A stretch of 64,000 nt of DNA from DATEDA01 sp963744255 (GTDB lineage Bacteria; Pseudomonadota; Gammaproteobacteria; Burkholderiales; SG8-39): NCBI GenBank assembly GCA_963744255.1, contig CAVUSZ010000055.1:34247-98246 (forward strand), read 5' to 3'. The notes under the pieces are model-generated. The model saw nothing but the letters and a program-made list of their open reading frames with translations, was not told the origin of the DNA and did not search any database. The position numbers and the translations under genes were made by a program. The first letter of the stretch is position 1. Each line of letters opens with the position of its first letter. Shown here piece by piece: positions 1-8,883 of the stretch.

Positions 1-74
1 TGGCGTTCGGCACGCCCCTGCCCGCCCAAGTCGGGCCGGGGGCTGTCGCCGGCACATCGGACCGCGGATCATGA
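1..74 (+). CDS. C-terminal end of an upstream gene, perhaps a Liv-type ABC ATPase (partial)
   Basis: The third reading frame is open from base 3 and stops at TGA 72-74, overlapping the livH ATG at 71 by ATGA. The visible residues begin AFGTPLPAQV, which resembles the end of LivG/LivF ATP-binding subunits, where a GTP motif follows the last strand. Coupled overlap with livH fits an operon. Only about 23 residues are visible, so the identity is a guess from context. Confidence 0.35.
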   Translation, partial: AFGTPLPAQVGPGAVAGTSDRGS

Positions 75-958
75 CGGAGATCTTCGGCGTATCCACGCAG
101 GCGCTGCTCTCCCAGCTGCTGATCGGGCTCGTGAACGGGTCCTTCTACGCCATGCTGAGCCTCGGCCTGGCGGTGATCTTCGGCCTCCTCAACATCATCA
201 ACTTCGCGCACGGCGCGCTGTACATGATGGGCGCGTTCGGCGCGTGGATGGGGTTCAACTACCTGGGCCTGAACTACTGGGTGTGCCTGCTGCTCGTTCC
301 GCTGGCGGTCGGCCTGTTCGGCATCGTCATCGAGCGGACCATGCTGCGCTGGCTGTACAAGCTCGATCACCTGTACGGGCTTCTTCTCACCTTCGGGCTC
401 GCGCTGATCATCGAGGGACTGTACCGCCAGGCCTACGGCGTCTCCGGGATGCCCTACTCGACGCCGGACCTCCTGCGCGGCGCGACCGATATCGGGTTCA
501 TGACGCTGCCCAACTACCGCGCGTGGGTGGTGGTCGCGTCGGTAACCGTCTGCCTGGCGACCTGGTACGTGATCGAGCGCACCAAGCTGGGCGCGTATCT
601 TCGCGCCGGCACCGAGAACCCGAAGCTCGTCCAGGCATTCGGCGTCAATGTTCCGCTGATGATCACGCTCACGTACGGGTTCGGCGTGGCGCTCGCCGGC
701 CTCGCCGGCGTCCTTGCTTCGCCGATCATCCAGATCAACCCGCTCATGGGCTCCAACCTCATCATCGTCGTGTTCGCCGTCGTGGTGATCGGCGGCATGG
801 GCTCGATCATGGGCGCGATCGTCACCGGCCTCGGTCTCGGCGTGATCGAGGGCCTGACGCGGGTGTTCTATCCCGAGCTCTCCGCCACCGTGGTGTTCAT
901 CATCATGGCGATCGTCCTGCTCGTGCGGCCGGCGGGCCTCTTCGGCCGCGAAAAATAG
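71..958 (+). CDS. livH: Branched-chain amino acid type ABC transporter permease, LivH family
   Basis: This 295-residue protein is an inner-membrane permease of the HAAT (Liv) ABC class. It has about eight hydrophobic segments and the family's N-terminal signature NGSFYAMLSLGLAVIFGLLN (about residues 23-42), followed by NFAHG. Near the end it carries the EAA-like loop GGMGSIMGAI (about residues 239-248), where the ATPase docks. It is followed after 6 bp by livM. The substrate cannot be read from sequence: HAAT systems carry branched-chain amino acids, amides, urea or aromatic acids. The downstream ketone-body genes do not settle it. Confidence 0.93.
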   Translation: MTEIFGVSTQALLSQLLIGLVNGSFYAMLSLGLAVIFGLLNIINFAHGALYMMGAFGAWMGFNYLGLNYWVCLLLVPLAVGLFGIVIERTMLRWLYKLDHLYGLLLTFGLALIIEGLYRQAYGVSGMPYSTPDLLRGATDIGFMTLPNYRAWVVVASVTVCLATWYVIERTKLGAYLRAGTENPKLVQAFGVNVPLMITLTYGFGVALAGLAGVLASPIIQINPLMGSNLIIVVFAVVVIGGMGSIMGAIVTGLGLGVIEGLTRVFYPELSATVVFIIMAIVLLVRPAGLFGREK

Positions 959-964
959 CAAGCC

Positions 965-1888
965 GTGAGCCGTACCCAGATCACCTTCATCGCCCTGATC
1001 GCGCTCGGCCTCGCCGGGCCGCTCTTCAAGGACATCGTGTACCCGGTGTTCCTGATGAACGTGCTCTGCTTCGCGCTGTTCGCGTGCGCCTTCAACCTGC
1101 TGCTCGGCTTCACCGGCCTGCTGTCGTTCGGCCACGCCGCGTACTTCGGCTTCGCTGCCTACGTGACCGGCCACCTGTGCAAGGAGTGGGGCCTCACGCC
1201 GGAACTCGGCGTCCTGGCGGGCACCCTGGTCGCGGCCGCGCTCGGTTTCCTGATCGGTTCGCTCGCGATCCGCCGTGCCGGGATCTACCTTGCGATGATC
1301 ACGCTCGCCATGGCGCAGCTCGTGTTCTTCGTCTGTCTGCAGGCCAAGTTCACCGGGGGCGAGGACGGCATCCAGGGCATCCCGCGCGGCAGGTTTCTCG
1401 GACTCATCGACCTCACGGACAACGTGGCGCTGTACTACTTCGTGTTCGCGGTGTTCGTCCTGGGGTTCGCGGTCATCTACCGCACGATCCACTCGCCGTT
1501 CGGCCAGATCCTCAAGTCGATCCGCGAGAACGAGCCGCGCGCCATCTCGCTCGGCTACGACGCCGACCGGTTCAAGCTGGTCGCGTTCGTCATTTCGGCG
1601 GCGCTGTCGGGAATGGCGGGATCGACCAAGTCGCTCGTGAACCAGCTCGCCTCGCTTGCCGATGTTCACTGGCACATGTCCGGCGAGGTGGTGCTGATGA
1701 CGTTGCTCGGCGGAATGGGAACGGTCTTCGGACCCATCGTCGGCGCCGTGACCGTCAAGGGGCTGGAGCACTACCTCGCCGAGCAGGGTTCCTGGGTGAC
1801 CATAGTCACCGGCGTCATCTTCGTCGTCTGCGTGCTCGCCTTCCGTCGCGGGATCGTCGGCGAGCTTGCGGCACTCTTCAAGAAATGA
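965..1888 (+). CDS. livM: Branched-chain amino acid type ABC transporter permease, LivM family
   Basis: This 307-residue inner-membrane permease is the partner of LivH. The LivM hallmark LLGFTGLLSFGHAAYFG lies at about residues 44-60 and the ATPase-docking loop GGMGTVFGPIVGA at about 251-263. The GTG start at 965 follows the livH stop by 6 bp, so the two are translated together. No binding protein or complete ATPase is inside the window; they are presumably upstream. The downstream dehydrogenase starts 18 bp after the stop, so it may be co-transcribed. Confidence 0.93.
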   Translation: MSRTQITFIALIALGLAGPLFKDIVYPVFLMNVLCFALFACAFNLLLGFTGLLSFGHAAYFGFAAYVTGHLCKEWGLTPELGVLAGTLVAAALGFLIGSLAIRRAGIYLAMITLAMAQLVFFVCLQAKFTGGEDGIQGIPRGRFLGLIDLTDNVALYYFVFAVFVLGFAVIYRTIHSPFGQILKSIRENEPRAISLGYDADRFKLVAFVISAALSGMAGSTKSLVNQLASLADVHWHMSGEVVLMTLLGGMGTVFGPIVGAVTVKGLEHYLAEQGSWVTIVTGVIFVVCVLAFRRGIVGELAALFKK

Positions 1889-1906
1889 ACCGATCGAGGT
1901 GAGCTC

Positions 1907-2689
1907 GTGTTGAACGGAAAATCCGCGCTCGTCACCGGGTCCACGAGCGGTATCGGGCTCGGTATCGCACGCGCGCTCGCACAGCAGGGGGCGGGCATCA
2001 TGCTGAACGGCTTCGGCGACTCCGCCGAGATCGAGAAGCTGCGGCAGGGCCTCGCGAAGGAGTACGGCGTCAAGGTCGCGTTCAGCGGCGCGGACATCTC
2101 GAAGCCCGAGCAGATCCACGACATGGTGCGCCACGCGACCAGGGAGCTCGGCGGCGTCGACATACTGGTCAACAACGCCGGGATTCAGCACACCGCGCCG
2201 GTCGAGAGCTTCCCGCCCGAGCGCTGGGACGCCATCATCGCCATCAACCTGTCGTCGAACTTCCACGCGATCCAGGCGGTCCTGCCGCAGATGAGGCAGC
2301 GCAACTGGGGCCGCATCGTGAACATCGCTTCCGCCCACGGCCTCGTCGCGTCTCCGCAAAAAGCGGCGTACGTCACCGCCAAGCACGGCGTCGTCGGGCT
2401 GACGAAAGTGGTCGCGCTCGAGACCGCCACGACGGGCATCACCTGCAACGCGATCTGCCCGGGCTGGGTGCTGACACCCCTCGTCCAGAAGCAGATCGAC
2501 GACCGCGCGGCGCGTGAAGGCATCCCGGCGGAGAAGGCCAAGCTCGACCTCGTCTCCGAGAAGCAGCCGTCGCACGAGTTCGTCACGCCGGCGCAGATCG
2601 GCGCGCTAGCCGTCTTCCTCTGCTCGGAGGCTGCGGCACAGATCCGCGGCGCGGCGCTTTCGGTCGACGGCGGCTGGACGGCGCAGTAG
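1907..2689 (+). CDS. bdhA: D-3-hydroxybutyrate dehydrogenase, SDR family
   Basis: A classical short-chain dehydrogenase of 260 residues. It has the NAD-binding TGSTSGIGLGIA motif (about residues 10-21), NNAG at about 87-90, the catalytic Ser before the YVTAK pair (Tyr and Lys about 156-160) and the PGW turn near 186. Length and the C-terminal VDGGWTAQ match bacterial 3-hydroxybutyrate dehydrogenases, which interconvert D-3-hydroxybutyrate and acetoacetate with NAD. The start is GTG 1907 behind GAGGTGAG; TTG 1910 is possible. The nearby GntP permease and CoA-transferase support ketone-body or PHB-monomer use. Other SDR substrates remain possible. Confidence 0.85.
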   Translation: MLNGKSALVTGSTSGIGLGIARALAQQGAGIMLNGFGDSAEIEKLRQGLAKEYGVKVAFSGADISKPEQIHDMVRHATRELGGVDILVNNAGIQHTAPVESFPPERWDAIIAINLSSNFHAIQAVLPQMRQRNWGRIVNIASAHGLVASPQKAAYVTAKHGVVGLTKVVALETATTGITCNAICPGWVLTPLVQKQIDDRAAREGIPAEKAKLDLVSEKQPSHEFVTPAQIGALAVFLCSEAAAQIRGAALSVDGGWTAQ

Positions 2690-2906
2690 CCGGGCCGGTC
2701 GCCGTCGAGACACCGAGCGCATCGGCGCGGCCGGTGCGGATTGTTCATAAGCGTCTACCAAGGGAGAACCGGCACGAGGTTTGCCGGGACAAGCAAGCGA
2801 AGCGCTACACTGGCGCCGGACCTGCGCGCCGGCTGCGACACCCTAGCCTCGCCAAGAAGAGCGGCGGTACCGCCGGCGAGCCCGTCCGCGAGAAGAGGAG
2901 ATCAGC

Positions 2907-3380
2907 ATGGATCTGCAGCAAGCCGACAAGACCGCCCGGCAGTTCCTGGCGGAGAAACCGCACGGCGTGATCGCGGTGTCGCCGGATGACACCGTCTTTC
3001 AGGCGCTCAAGGTGATGGCCGAGAAGGATATCGGCGCCGTGCTCGTCATGCGCGGCGACACGATGGTCGGGATCCTCTCGGAGCGAGATTACGCGCGCAA
3101 GGTCGAGGTAAGGGGCAAGACCGCCGCGAGCACGCCGGTGCGCGCGATCATGACCGAGAAGGTCGTCTTCGTCACGCCGACGAACACCGTCAGGCAGTGC
3201 ATGGCCCTCATGAAGCAGAAGCGCATCCGGCACCTGCCCGTGGTCGACGGACCCAAGGTCGTCGGCGTGCTCTCCGCCCGCGACGTGCTGGAGGAGGTGA
3301 TCGCGGAAGAGGAGGAGGTGCTCAAAGACCTGCAGCACGAACGGGTCTTCTACGCCGGGGACACAGGCGGCAGTTACTGA
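2907..3380 (+). CDS. CBS-domain pair protein
   Basis: This 157-residue cytosolic protein is made of two CBS domains (about residues 18-72 and 85-140). It carries the family phrases ILSERDYARKV and RIRHLPVVDG. Such stand-alone CBS pairs bind adenine nucleotides or NAD and act as small regulators. ATG 2907 follows AGAAGAGGAG, a good ribosome site. It sits between the hydroxybutyrate dehydrogenase and the GntP permease and may sense energy state for this module. A paralogue lies at 62185-62619. Confidence 0.88.
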   Translation: MDLQQADKTARQFLAEKPHGVIAVSPDDTVFQALKVMAEKDIGAVLVMRGDTMVGILSERDYARKVEVRGKTAASTPVRAIMTEKVVFVTPTNTVRQCMALMKQKRIRHLPVVDGPKVVGVLSARDVLEEVIAEEEEVLKDLQHERVFYAGDTGGSY

Positions 3381-3490
3381 GTCGCAGCGACGCGGTCCGC
3401 GGACGGGAGAAATCGGTGACGCTTCCGATCCGGGATCCGGCGCGACGCAGGGTCGCGCCGTGTACGAACGATGAATAAGGAGGAACGGCC

Positions 3491-4879
3491 ATGAGCATCA
3501 TCATCGTAGTAGCCGCGCTCGCCCTGCTGATGCTCGTGGCCTATCGCGGCTACAGCGTCATCCTGTTCGCGCCGGTATGCGCCATGCTGGCGGTGCTGTT
3601 CACCGACCCGTCAGCAGTGCCCGCGATGTTCACCGGCGTCTTCATGGAGAAAATGGTCGGGTTCGTGAAGCTGTACTTCCCGGTGTTCCTGCTCGGCGCG
3701 GTGTTCGGCAAGGTGATCGAGCTGTCGGGGTTCTCGAAGTCGATCGTGGCTGCGGTCATCAAGATCATCGGGCGCCAGCGCGCGATGCTGTCGATCGTGC
3801 TCGTGTGCGCGCTGCTCACCTACGGCGGTGTGTCGCTGTTCGTCGTGGTGTTCGCCGTGTATCCGTTCGCCGCCGAGATGTTCAAGCAGGGCGGGATCCC
3901 GAAGCGCCTGATCCCGGGCACGATTGCGCTGGGCGCGTTCACCTTCACGATGGACGCGCTTCCGGGCAGCCCGCAGATCCAGAACATCATCCCCACGACC
4001 TTCTTCAACACCAACACCTGGGCCGCGCCCTGGCTCGGCGTCATCGGCGCGGTGTTCATCCTGATTTTGGGGCTCACCTACCTCGAGTGGCGGCGCAGGT
4101 CGGCTGCGGCGAAGGGAGAAGGCTACGGCGAGGGCCACATCAACGAGCCCGAACCGATCGCGGTCGAGAAGCTGCCCAGCGCGTTCATCGCGCTGCTCCC
4201 GCTCATCGTGGTGGGCGTGATGAACCTAGCGTTGGTTACCCTCATCCCGCGGTTCTACGGGGACACCCACGAGGTCAAGCTGGCGATGGCGAAGCCGCTC
4301 GTGACAAAGGTGGCGGGCATCCAGGCGATCTGGGCGGTCGAGGGTGCGCTGCTGCTCGGCATCATCACCGTGCTGATCTTCGCATTCAAGACGGTGAGTC
4401 AGAAATTCGCCGAGGGCAGCAAGGCGGCGGTGGGCGGGTCGCTGCTCGCGTCCATGAACACCGCGGCCGAGTATGGCTTCGGCGCGGTGATCGCAGCGCT
4501 GCCCGGGTTCCTGGTCATCCAGGGTCTGCTGCAGGCGATTCCGAACCCGCTCGTCAACCAGGCGATCTCCGTGACCGTGCTCGCGGGTATCACCGGCTCG
4601 GCCTCGGGCGGCATGAGCATTGCGCTCGCGGCGATGTCCGATCAGTTCATCGCCGCCGCGCAGGCGGCCAACATCCCGCTCGAGGTGTTGCACCGCATCG
4701 CGTCGATGGCGAGCGGCGGCATGGACACGCTGCCCCACAACGGCGCGGTGATCACGCTGCTGACGGTGACGGGCCTCACCCACAAGATATCGTACGGCGA
4801 CATCTTCGCGGTGACCTGCATCAAGACACTGGCCGTGTTCTTCATCATCGGCGTGTACTACGCGACAGGCATCGTATAG
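3491..4879 (+). CDS. GntP-family permease, probable hydroxybutyrate/organic acid importer
   Basis: A 462-residue polytopic membrane protein with about 12 hydrophobic segments and the GntP-type phrases GGVSLFVVVFAVYP and a C-terminal SGGMDTLPHNGAV loop. GntP proteins are proton symporters for gluconate and other hydroxy acids. Placed between a 3-hydroxybutyrate dehydrogenase and a 3-oxoacid type CoA-transferase, it most likely imports 3-hydroxybutyrate or acetoacetate; that specificity is inference. ATG 3491 follows AAGGAGG. No separate promoter is evident in the 110 bp before it. Confidence 0.85.
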   Translation: MSIIIVVAALALLMLVAYRGYSVILFAPVCAMLAVLFTDPSAVPAMFTGVFMEKMVGFVKLYFPVFLLGAVFGKVIELSGFSKSIVAAVIKIIGRQRAMLSIVLVCALLTYGGVSLFVVVFAVYPFAAEMFKQGGIPKRLIPGTIALGAFTFTMDALPGSPQIQNIIPTTFFNTNTWAAPWLGVIGAVFILILGLTYLEWRRRSAAAKGEGYGEGHINEPEPIAVEKLPSAFIALLPLIVVGVMNLALVTLIPRFYGDTHEVKLAMAKPLVTKVAGIQAIWAVEGALLLGIITVLIFAFKTVSQKFAEGSKAAVGGSLLASMNTAAEYGFGAVIAALPGFLVIQGLLQAIPNPLVNQAISVTVLAGITGSASGGMSIALAAMSDQFIAAAQAANIPLEVLHRIASMASGGMDTLPHNGAVITLLTVTGLTHKISYGDIFAVTCIKTLAVFFIIGVYYATGIV

Positions 4880-5043
4880 GTGCGGGCCGCGCATGCCGAG
4901 CGTCGCTTGGAGGAAAAGCCGTGAGGAAGAAAATGGTTTCGCCGCACGAGGCCGTCGCCGGCTACGGCTGATCGCCAGGTGCGCGAGGTCGACGTCACGC
5001 CGGCCCTCATGTGCCGGCACCGCGAAGCGAGGAGGAGACCCCT

Positions 5044-7047
5044 ATGAGTGCCAGGAAAGTCGTGCCCCCCGTGCAATCGCGCGAGAGCGGCAAGGTCGTA
5101 TCGGCGCCCGAGGCCGTGCGGCTGATCCGCAGCGGCGACACCGTCGCCACCGGCGGCTTCGTCGGCATCGGCTTCGCCGAGGAGATCGCGATCGCCCTCG
5201 AGGAACTCTACCTCGCCCGCGAGGATGAAGTGCTGATGCACATCGGCAAGCCCCGCAACCTCACGCTCGTCTATGCCGCCGGGCAAGGCGATGGCAAGAC
5301 GCGCGGACTCAATCACCTCGCCGAGCCCGGCCTCGTCAAGCGCGTGATCGGCGGTCACTGGGGGCTCGTGCCGAAGCTGCAGAGCCTCGCGGTCGGCAAC
5401 CAGATCGAGGCCTACAACCTGCCGCAGGGCGTGATCACCCATCTCTTCCGCGACATCGCCGCCGGCAAGCCCGGCCACCTGAGCCGCGTGGGGCTCGGCA
5501 CCTTCGCCGACCCGCGCTTCGGCGGCGGGAAGCTGAACGAGCGAACCACCGAGGACCTGGTCGAGCTGATGCCGATCGGCGGAAAGGAGTACCTCTTCTA
5601 CAAGGCGTTCCCGATCAACGTCGGCATTGTCCGCGGGACCACCGCCGACCCCGACGGCAACCTCACGATGGAGCGGGAAGCGCTCACGCTCGAAGTCCTC
5701 GCGATCGCGATGGCGGCGCACAACTCCGGCGGGTTGGTGATCGCGCAGGTCGAGCGCATCGCCGATCGCGGCACGCTGAACCCGCGACAGGTCAAGGTCC
5801 CCGGAATCCTGGTCGACTGCGTGGTCGTGGCGAACCCGGACAACCATCACCAGACCTTCGCGACGGTCTACAACCCGGCGTTCGCGGGCGAGATGCGGGT
5901 GCCGGCGAGCTCGATCGCGACGATGGAGATGAGCGAGCGGAAGATCATCGCCCGGCGAGCCGCGATGGAGCTCAGGCCGAACAGCGTCGTGAACCTGGGG
6001 ATCGGCATGCCCGAAGGTGTGGCGAACGTCGCCACCGAGGAGAAGATCCTCGATCTCATGACCCTCACCGCCGAGCCCGGAGTCATCGGCGGCATTCCCG
6101 CAGGGGGACTCAACTTCGGCGCGGCGACCAACGCCCAGGCGGTCATCGACCAGCCGTATCAGTTCGATTTCTATGACGGCGGCGGGCTGGACGTCGCCTT
6201 CCTCGGCCTCGCGCAAGCCGACCGGCAAGGCAACCTGAACGTGTCGAAGTTCGGCCCGCGGCTCGCCGGCGCCGGAGGGTTCGTCAACATCAGCCAGAAC
6301 GCGAAGAAGGTGGTGTTCGTCGGCACGTTCACCTGCGGCGGCCTCCAGCTATCGATCACGGACGGGACGCTGCGGATCGAACGCGAGGGGAAGTCGAAGA
6401 AGTTCGTGAACGAGGTCGAGCACCGCACCTTCTCGGGCCCGTACGCAGCGCAAGCCGGAAAGCAGGTGCTCTACGTCACGGAGCGGTGCGTGTTCCAGCT
6501 CACGAGGGACGGGATGGAGCTCGTCGAGATCGCCCCGGGCGTGGATCTCCGGCGGGACATCCTCGAGCGCATGGACTTCGAGCCGATCGTGCGCGAGCCC
6601 CGGCTCATGGACGATCGCATCTTCCGCGACGAGCCGATGGGCCTGCGGGAGGACCTCCTCCGGCTGCCGTTCGATGCCCGCTTCAAGTACGACGAAGAGC
6701 ACAACATCCTCTTCCTCAACTTCGAGAAGCTCGAGGTGAAGACACTCGAGATGGTCGAGGCGATCGGGCGGAAGGTGCGCGCGATCTGCGAGCCGCTCGG
6801 CCACAAGGTGTACACGATCGTCAACTACGAGGGCTTCGTCCTCGACCGCGACGTCGAGGACGCCTACACGGAGATGGTGCGTGAGGTCGTCGAGCGCTAC
6901 TACCTCGGCGTAACCCGCTTCACGACCAGCTCGTTCATGCGCGCGAAGCTCGGGGACGCGCTCGCGAGACGCAATCTCTCGCCGTACATCTTCGAGAGCG
7001 AGCAGGAGGCCCGCGCCGGGCTGCGGCCCAGCGGTGCGGCGGCCTGA
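5044..7047 (+). CDS. Acyl-CoA:acetate/3-ketoacid CoA-transferase, fused alpha and beta subunits
   Basis: A 667-residue single-chain family I CoA-transferase (YdiF/propionate CoA-transferase type), with the alpha half at about residues 20-290 and the beta half at about 300-560. The beta half holds NLGIGMPEG and the AEPG motif, whose glutamate (about residue 344) should form the glutamyl-CoA thioester. An extra C-terminal segment of about 100 residues follows. ATG 5044 is chosen because GGAGGAG lies at 5031-5037; an upstream ATG at 5011 lacks such a site. It would activate acetoacetate or another short acid taken up by the GntP permease. The exact acyl substrate is unknown. Confidence 0.88.
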   Translation: MSARKVVPPVQSRESGKVVSAPEAVRLIRSGDTVATGGFVGIGFAEEIAIALEELYLAREDEVLMHIGKPRNLTLVYAAGQGDGKTRGLNHLAEPGLVKRVIGGHWGLVPKLQSLAVGNQIEAYNLPQGVITHLFRDIAAGKPGHLSRVGLGTFADPRFGGGKLNERTTEDLVELMPIGGKEYLFYKAFPINVGIVRGTTADPDGNLTMEREALTLEVLAIAMAAHNSGGLVIAQVERIADRGTLNPRQVKVPGILVDCVVVANPDNHHQTFATVYNPAFAGEMRVPASSIATMEMSERKIIARRAAMELRPNSVVNLGIGMPEGVANVATEEKILDLMTLTAEPGVIGGIPAGGLNFGAATNAQAVIDQPYQFDFYDGGGLDVAFLGLAQADRQGNLNVSKFGPRLAGAGGFVNISQNAKKVVFVGTFTCGGLQLSITDGTLRIEREGKSKKFVNEVEHRTFSGPYAAQAGKQVLYVTERCVFQLTRDGMELVEIAPGVDLRRDILERMDFEPIVREPRLMDDRIFRDEPMGLREDLLRLPFDARFKYDEEHNILFLNFEKLEVKTLEMVEAIGRKVRAICEPLGHKVYTIVNYEGFVLDRDVEDAYTEMVREVVERYYLGVTRFTTSSFMRAKLGDALARRNLSPYIFESEQEARAGLRPSGAAA

Positions 7048-7221
7048 GGACACGGAGGCCGGAAGGAACGAAGACATGGCGCAGGCATCGATGAGGTTCG
7101 AGCTCGCCGTACGGGCGGACGCGTTATGCCCGCGATTGAAGACGCGGCCGCCTCCTGCGTGAAGGCGCGCGCCGATTGAACGGTGCCGACCGCACCTGTC
7201 CTCTTCCCGGAGGAACGAGCA

Positions 7222-7689
7222 ATGCCCGCAGAAGAGAGTTGGAATCTGTCCCTGGCGATCGTCGAGCAGACTTCGGATGCGATCATCTACGCCGATCGGC
7301 AGGGTGTGATCCAGCGCTGGAACCCGGCGGCGGAAGCCGTTTTCGGGTACGCCGCCGATGAGGCGATCGGGCAGAGCCTGGACCTGATCATCCCGGAGCG
7401 CCTGCGGGAAGCTCATTGGAAGGCGTTTCACGCGGCCATTGAAGCGGGACGCACGAAGTTGGGGAGAAAGGCGCTCGTGACCCGCTCGGATCACAAGCGT
7501 GGACAGAAGCTCTACGTCGACCTGAGCTTCGCGATCGTGAAGGACGGCGCAGGCGAGGTCGTGGGCTCGGTTGCGGTCGCTCGCGATGCGACGGAGCGCT
7601 ATGCGTCCGAGACCACGCTGAGAAAGCGCGTTGCAGAGCTGGAGGCGCAGCTGAAAGCGTCGTCCGTCGATAAGTCGTCCCCGCGATGA
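7222..7689 (+). CDS. PAS-domain sensor protein (stand-alone)
   Basis: A 155-residue cytosolic protein that is almost entirely one PAS domain (about residues 5-125), with typical phrases IVEQTSDAIIYADRQG and WNPAAEAVFGY, plus a short C-terminal coiled stretch (LRKRVAELEAQLK). It has no output domain, so it probably passes a signal by binding a partner. ATG 7222 follows GGAGGAA at 7209-7215. Its last 91 bp overlap the convergent HAD gene. Confidence 0.85.
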   Translation: MPAEESWNLSLAIVEQTSDAIIYADRQGVIQRWNPAAEAVFGYAADEAIGQSLDLIIPERLREAHWKAFHAAIEAGRTKLGRKALVTRSDHKRGQKLYVDLSFAIVKDGAGEVVGSVAVARDATERYASETTLRKRVAELEAQLKASSVDKSSPR

Positions 7690-8120
7690 CCTTGGGCCTT
7701 CGCCGTCGCTCCGCGCTCGCGATCGAGATCGCCGGCCAGAAGCGTATCCGCAGCCGCACCCTCCGCCTGGACGACGGCGACCCCGAGCCGCGCGGCTTCC
7801 AGCATCAACCGGTCGTTCCGTCCGTTGCCGATCGCGACGACCCGCTCTGCGCCGAGCGATTCGACGAACCGCCGTTTCGCTTCCGCCTGCCCCGACGCCG
7901 GCAGCACGTCGAGCGTGCAGGGCAACCCGGCGAGCGCGCGTGCGGCAGTGCCGTGCGTGTCGGCCGTCACGACGTGGATCGCGAGCCTCGTCGACAGCGC
8001 CTCGAGACGCTCGCCGACGCCCGGCAGCAGGTCGCCGTCGAGCGCGAGCGTGCCGTTGAAATCGAGCGCGAGATGCTCGAACCTGAGGGGCCCGAAGCCG
8101 GGGATATCGATCGCGATCAT
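7599..8120 (-). CDS. HAD-like hydrolase resembling a soluble P-type ATPase domain (possible C-terminal frame break)
   Basis: A small HAD phosphatase-like protein. The N-terminal LDFNGTLALDG gives the DxxGT-type motif I (Asp about 19), TADTHGTA gives motif II, and GNGRNDRLML the motif III/IV Asp residues. It closes the mobB-moeA-moaD-moaE-crcB-DUF190 operon, 33 bp after DUF190. Residues after about 130 (GDLDRERG...) do not look like the usual family ending. Skipping one base near 7730 gives an ending PKVIAGTTYRR that resembles it better, but that frame has no nearby stop. The annotated end therefore uses the visible stop and overlaps the PAS gene. Confidence 0.72.
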   Translation of the reverse strand: MIAIDIPGFGPLRFEHLALDFNGTLALDGDLLPGVGERLEALSTRLAIHVVTADTHGTAARALAGLPCTLDVLPASGQAEAKRRFVESLGAERVVAIGNGRNDRLMLEAARLGVAVVQAEGAAADTLLAGDLDRERGATAKAQGHRGDDLSTDDAFSCASSSATRFLSVVSDA

Positions 8121-8153
8121 GGAGGCCTCCGCCGCGACGACCGCTCGGTCGAG

Positions 8154-8489
8154 CTATGGCGGGCCGGCGTCGTCGGGGACCCAGCCGTACTCGACCTCGG
8201 AGCGGACGAAAAACACCTGCACCCGCTCCGTGCGCACCAGTTCGAGCATCCGCTCGGCGAGCTCCGGCGTCGTGACCAGCCGCACCTCGATCGGGAGCTT
8301 GCCCGCGTCCTCGAAGAAGTGGCCGTAGTGCACGTGCCCGTGGCGGCCGAAACCGGCGATGGCGCGGAACGCCGAGCCGCCCTTGATGTCGGAACGGCGC
8401 GCCGCGTCGAGCAGCCACTCGTGCAGCAGATGGTGCTGGTGCCGCGCACCTTCCGGGAAGTAGAACTGGAGCCGCACGCCTCTGCGCAT
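8154..8489 (-). CDS. DUF190 family protein
   Basis: A 111-residue protein of the DUF190 (COG1993) family, with features LQFYFPEGARHQHHLLHEWLL near the start and the ELVRTERVQVFF segment. DUF190 proteins are PII-like in fold and are often next to crcB. ATG 8489 is preferred because AGGTGA precedes it and the family starts here; an ATG 42 bp upstream lies inside crcB. It starts 5 bp after crcB ends. A role as a regulator of the channel is inference. Confidence 0.85.
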   Translation of the reverse strand: MRRGVRLQFYFPEGARHQHHLLHEWLLDAARRSDIKGGSAFRAIAGFGRHGHVHYGHFFEDAGKLPIEVRLVTTPELAERMLELVRTERVQVFFVRSEVEYGWVPDDAGPP

Positions 8490-8493
8490 CGGT

Positions 8494-8877
8494 TCACCTC
8501 GCGAGCAGGCGGAACATGACGATGCCGGCAACGGTCATCGCGATCGAGCCGACCAGGTGCAGGCCCATGTGCAGGGCAGCCCACGCGTACTGCGCTCGCG
8601 CGAGCAGCGCCACCGCCTCGGCGGAGAACGTCGAGAACGTCGTGAGCGCGCCGAGGAAACCGGTGATCAAGGCGAGGCGCCACTCGGGCGCAATGCCGGG
8701 ATAGAGGGAAAAGAACTCGATCGCGATCCCGATCACGAAACCGCCGAAAAGGTTCGCCACGAGCGTCCCGAGCGGCACCTCGGGCAGCACCGGGTTAAGC
8801 CAGATCCCGAACCCCCAGCGGAGCCAGGCCCCGCAGATCGCGCCGATCCCGACCGCCGTGAGCCCAAGCGCGGTCAT
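8494..8877 (-). CDS. crcB: Fluoride channel/exporter CrcB (Fluc)
   Basis: A 127-residue four-helix membrane protein. It has the CrcB hallmarks GAxxRW near residue 18, GTLVANLFGGFVIG (about 37-50) with the polar Asn track, and GFLGALTTFSTFSAE (about 73-87), the Phe-box and Na-site region. CrcB forms a dual-topology dimer that expels fluoride. It begins 7 bp after moaE, so it is transcribed with molybdopterin synthesis genes. I see no fluoride riboswitch in front of it. Confidence 0.95.
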   Translation of the reverse strand: MTALGLTAVGIGAICGAWLRWGFGIWLNPVLPEVPLGTLVANLFGGFVIGIAIEFFSLYPGIAPEWRLALITGFLGALTTFSTFSAEAVALLARAQYAWAALHMGLHLVGSIAMTVAGIVMFRLLAR

Positions 8878-8883
8878 CGTGCG

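Noticed and set aside
244..1902. 552-residue open frame overlapping livH and livM
   Set aside because: It is Arg/His/Ala-rich shadow reading of the livH-livM frames. It has no family motifs and the real genes explain the region.
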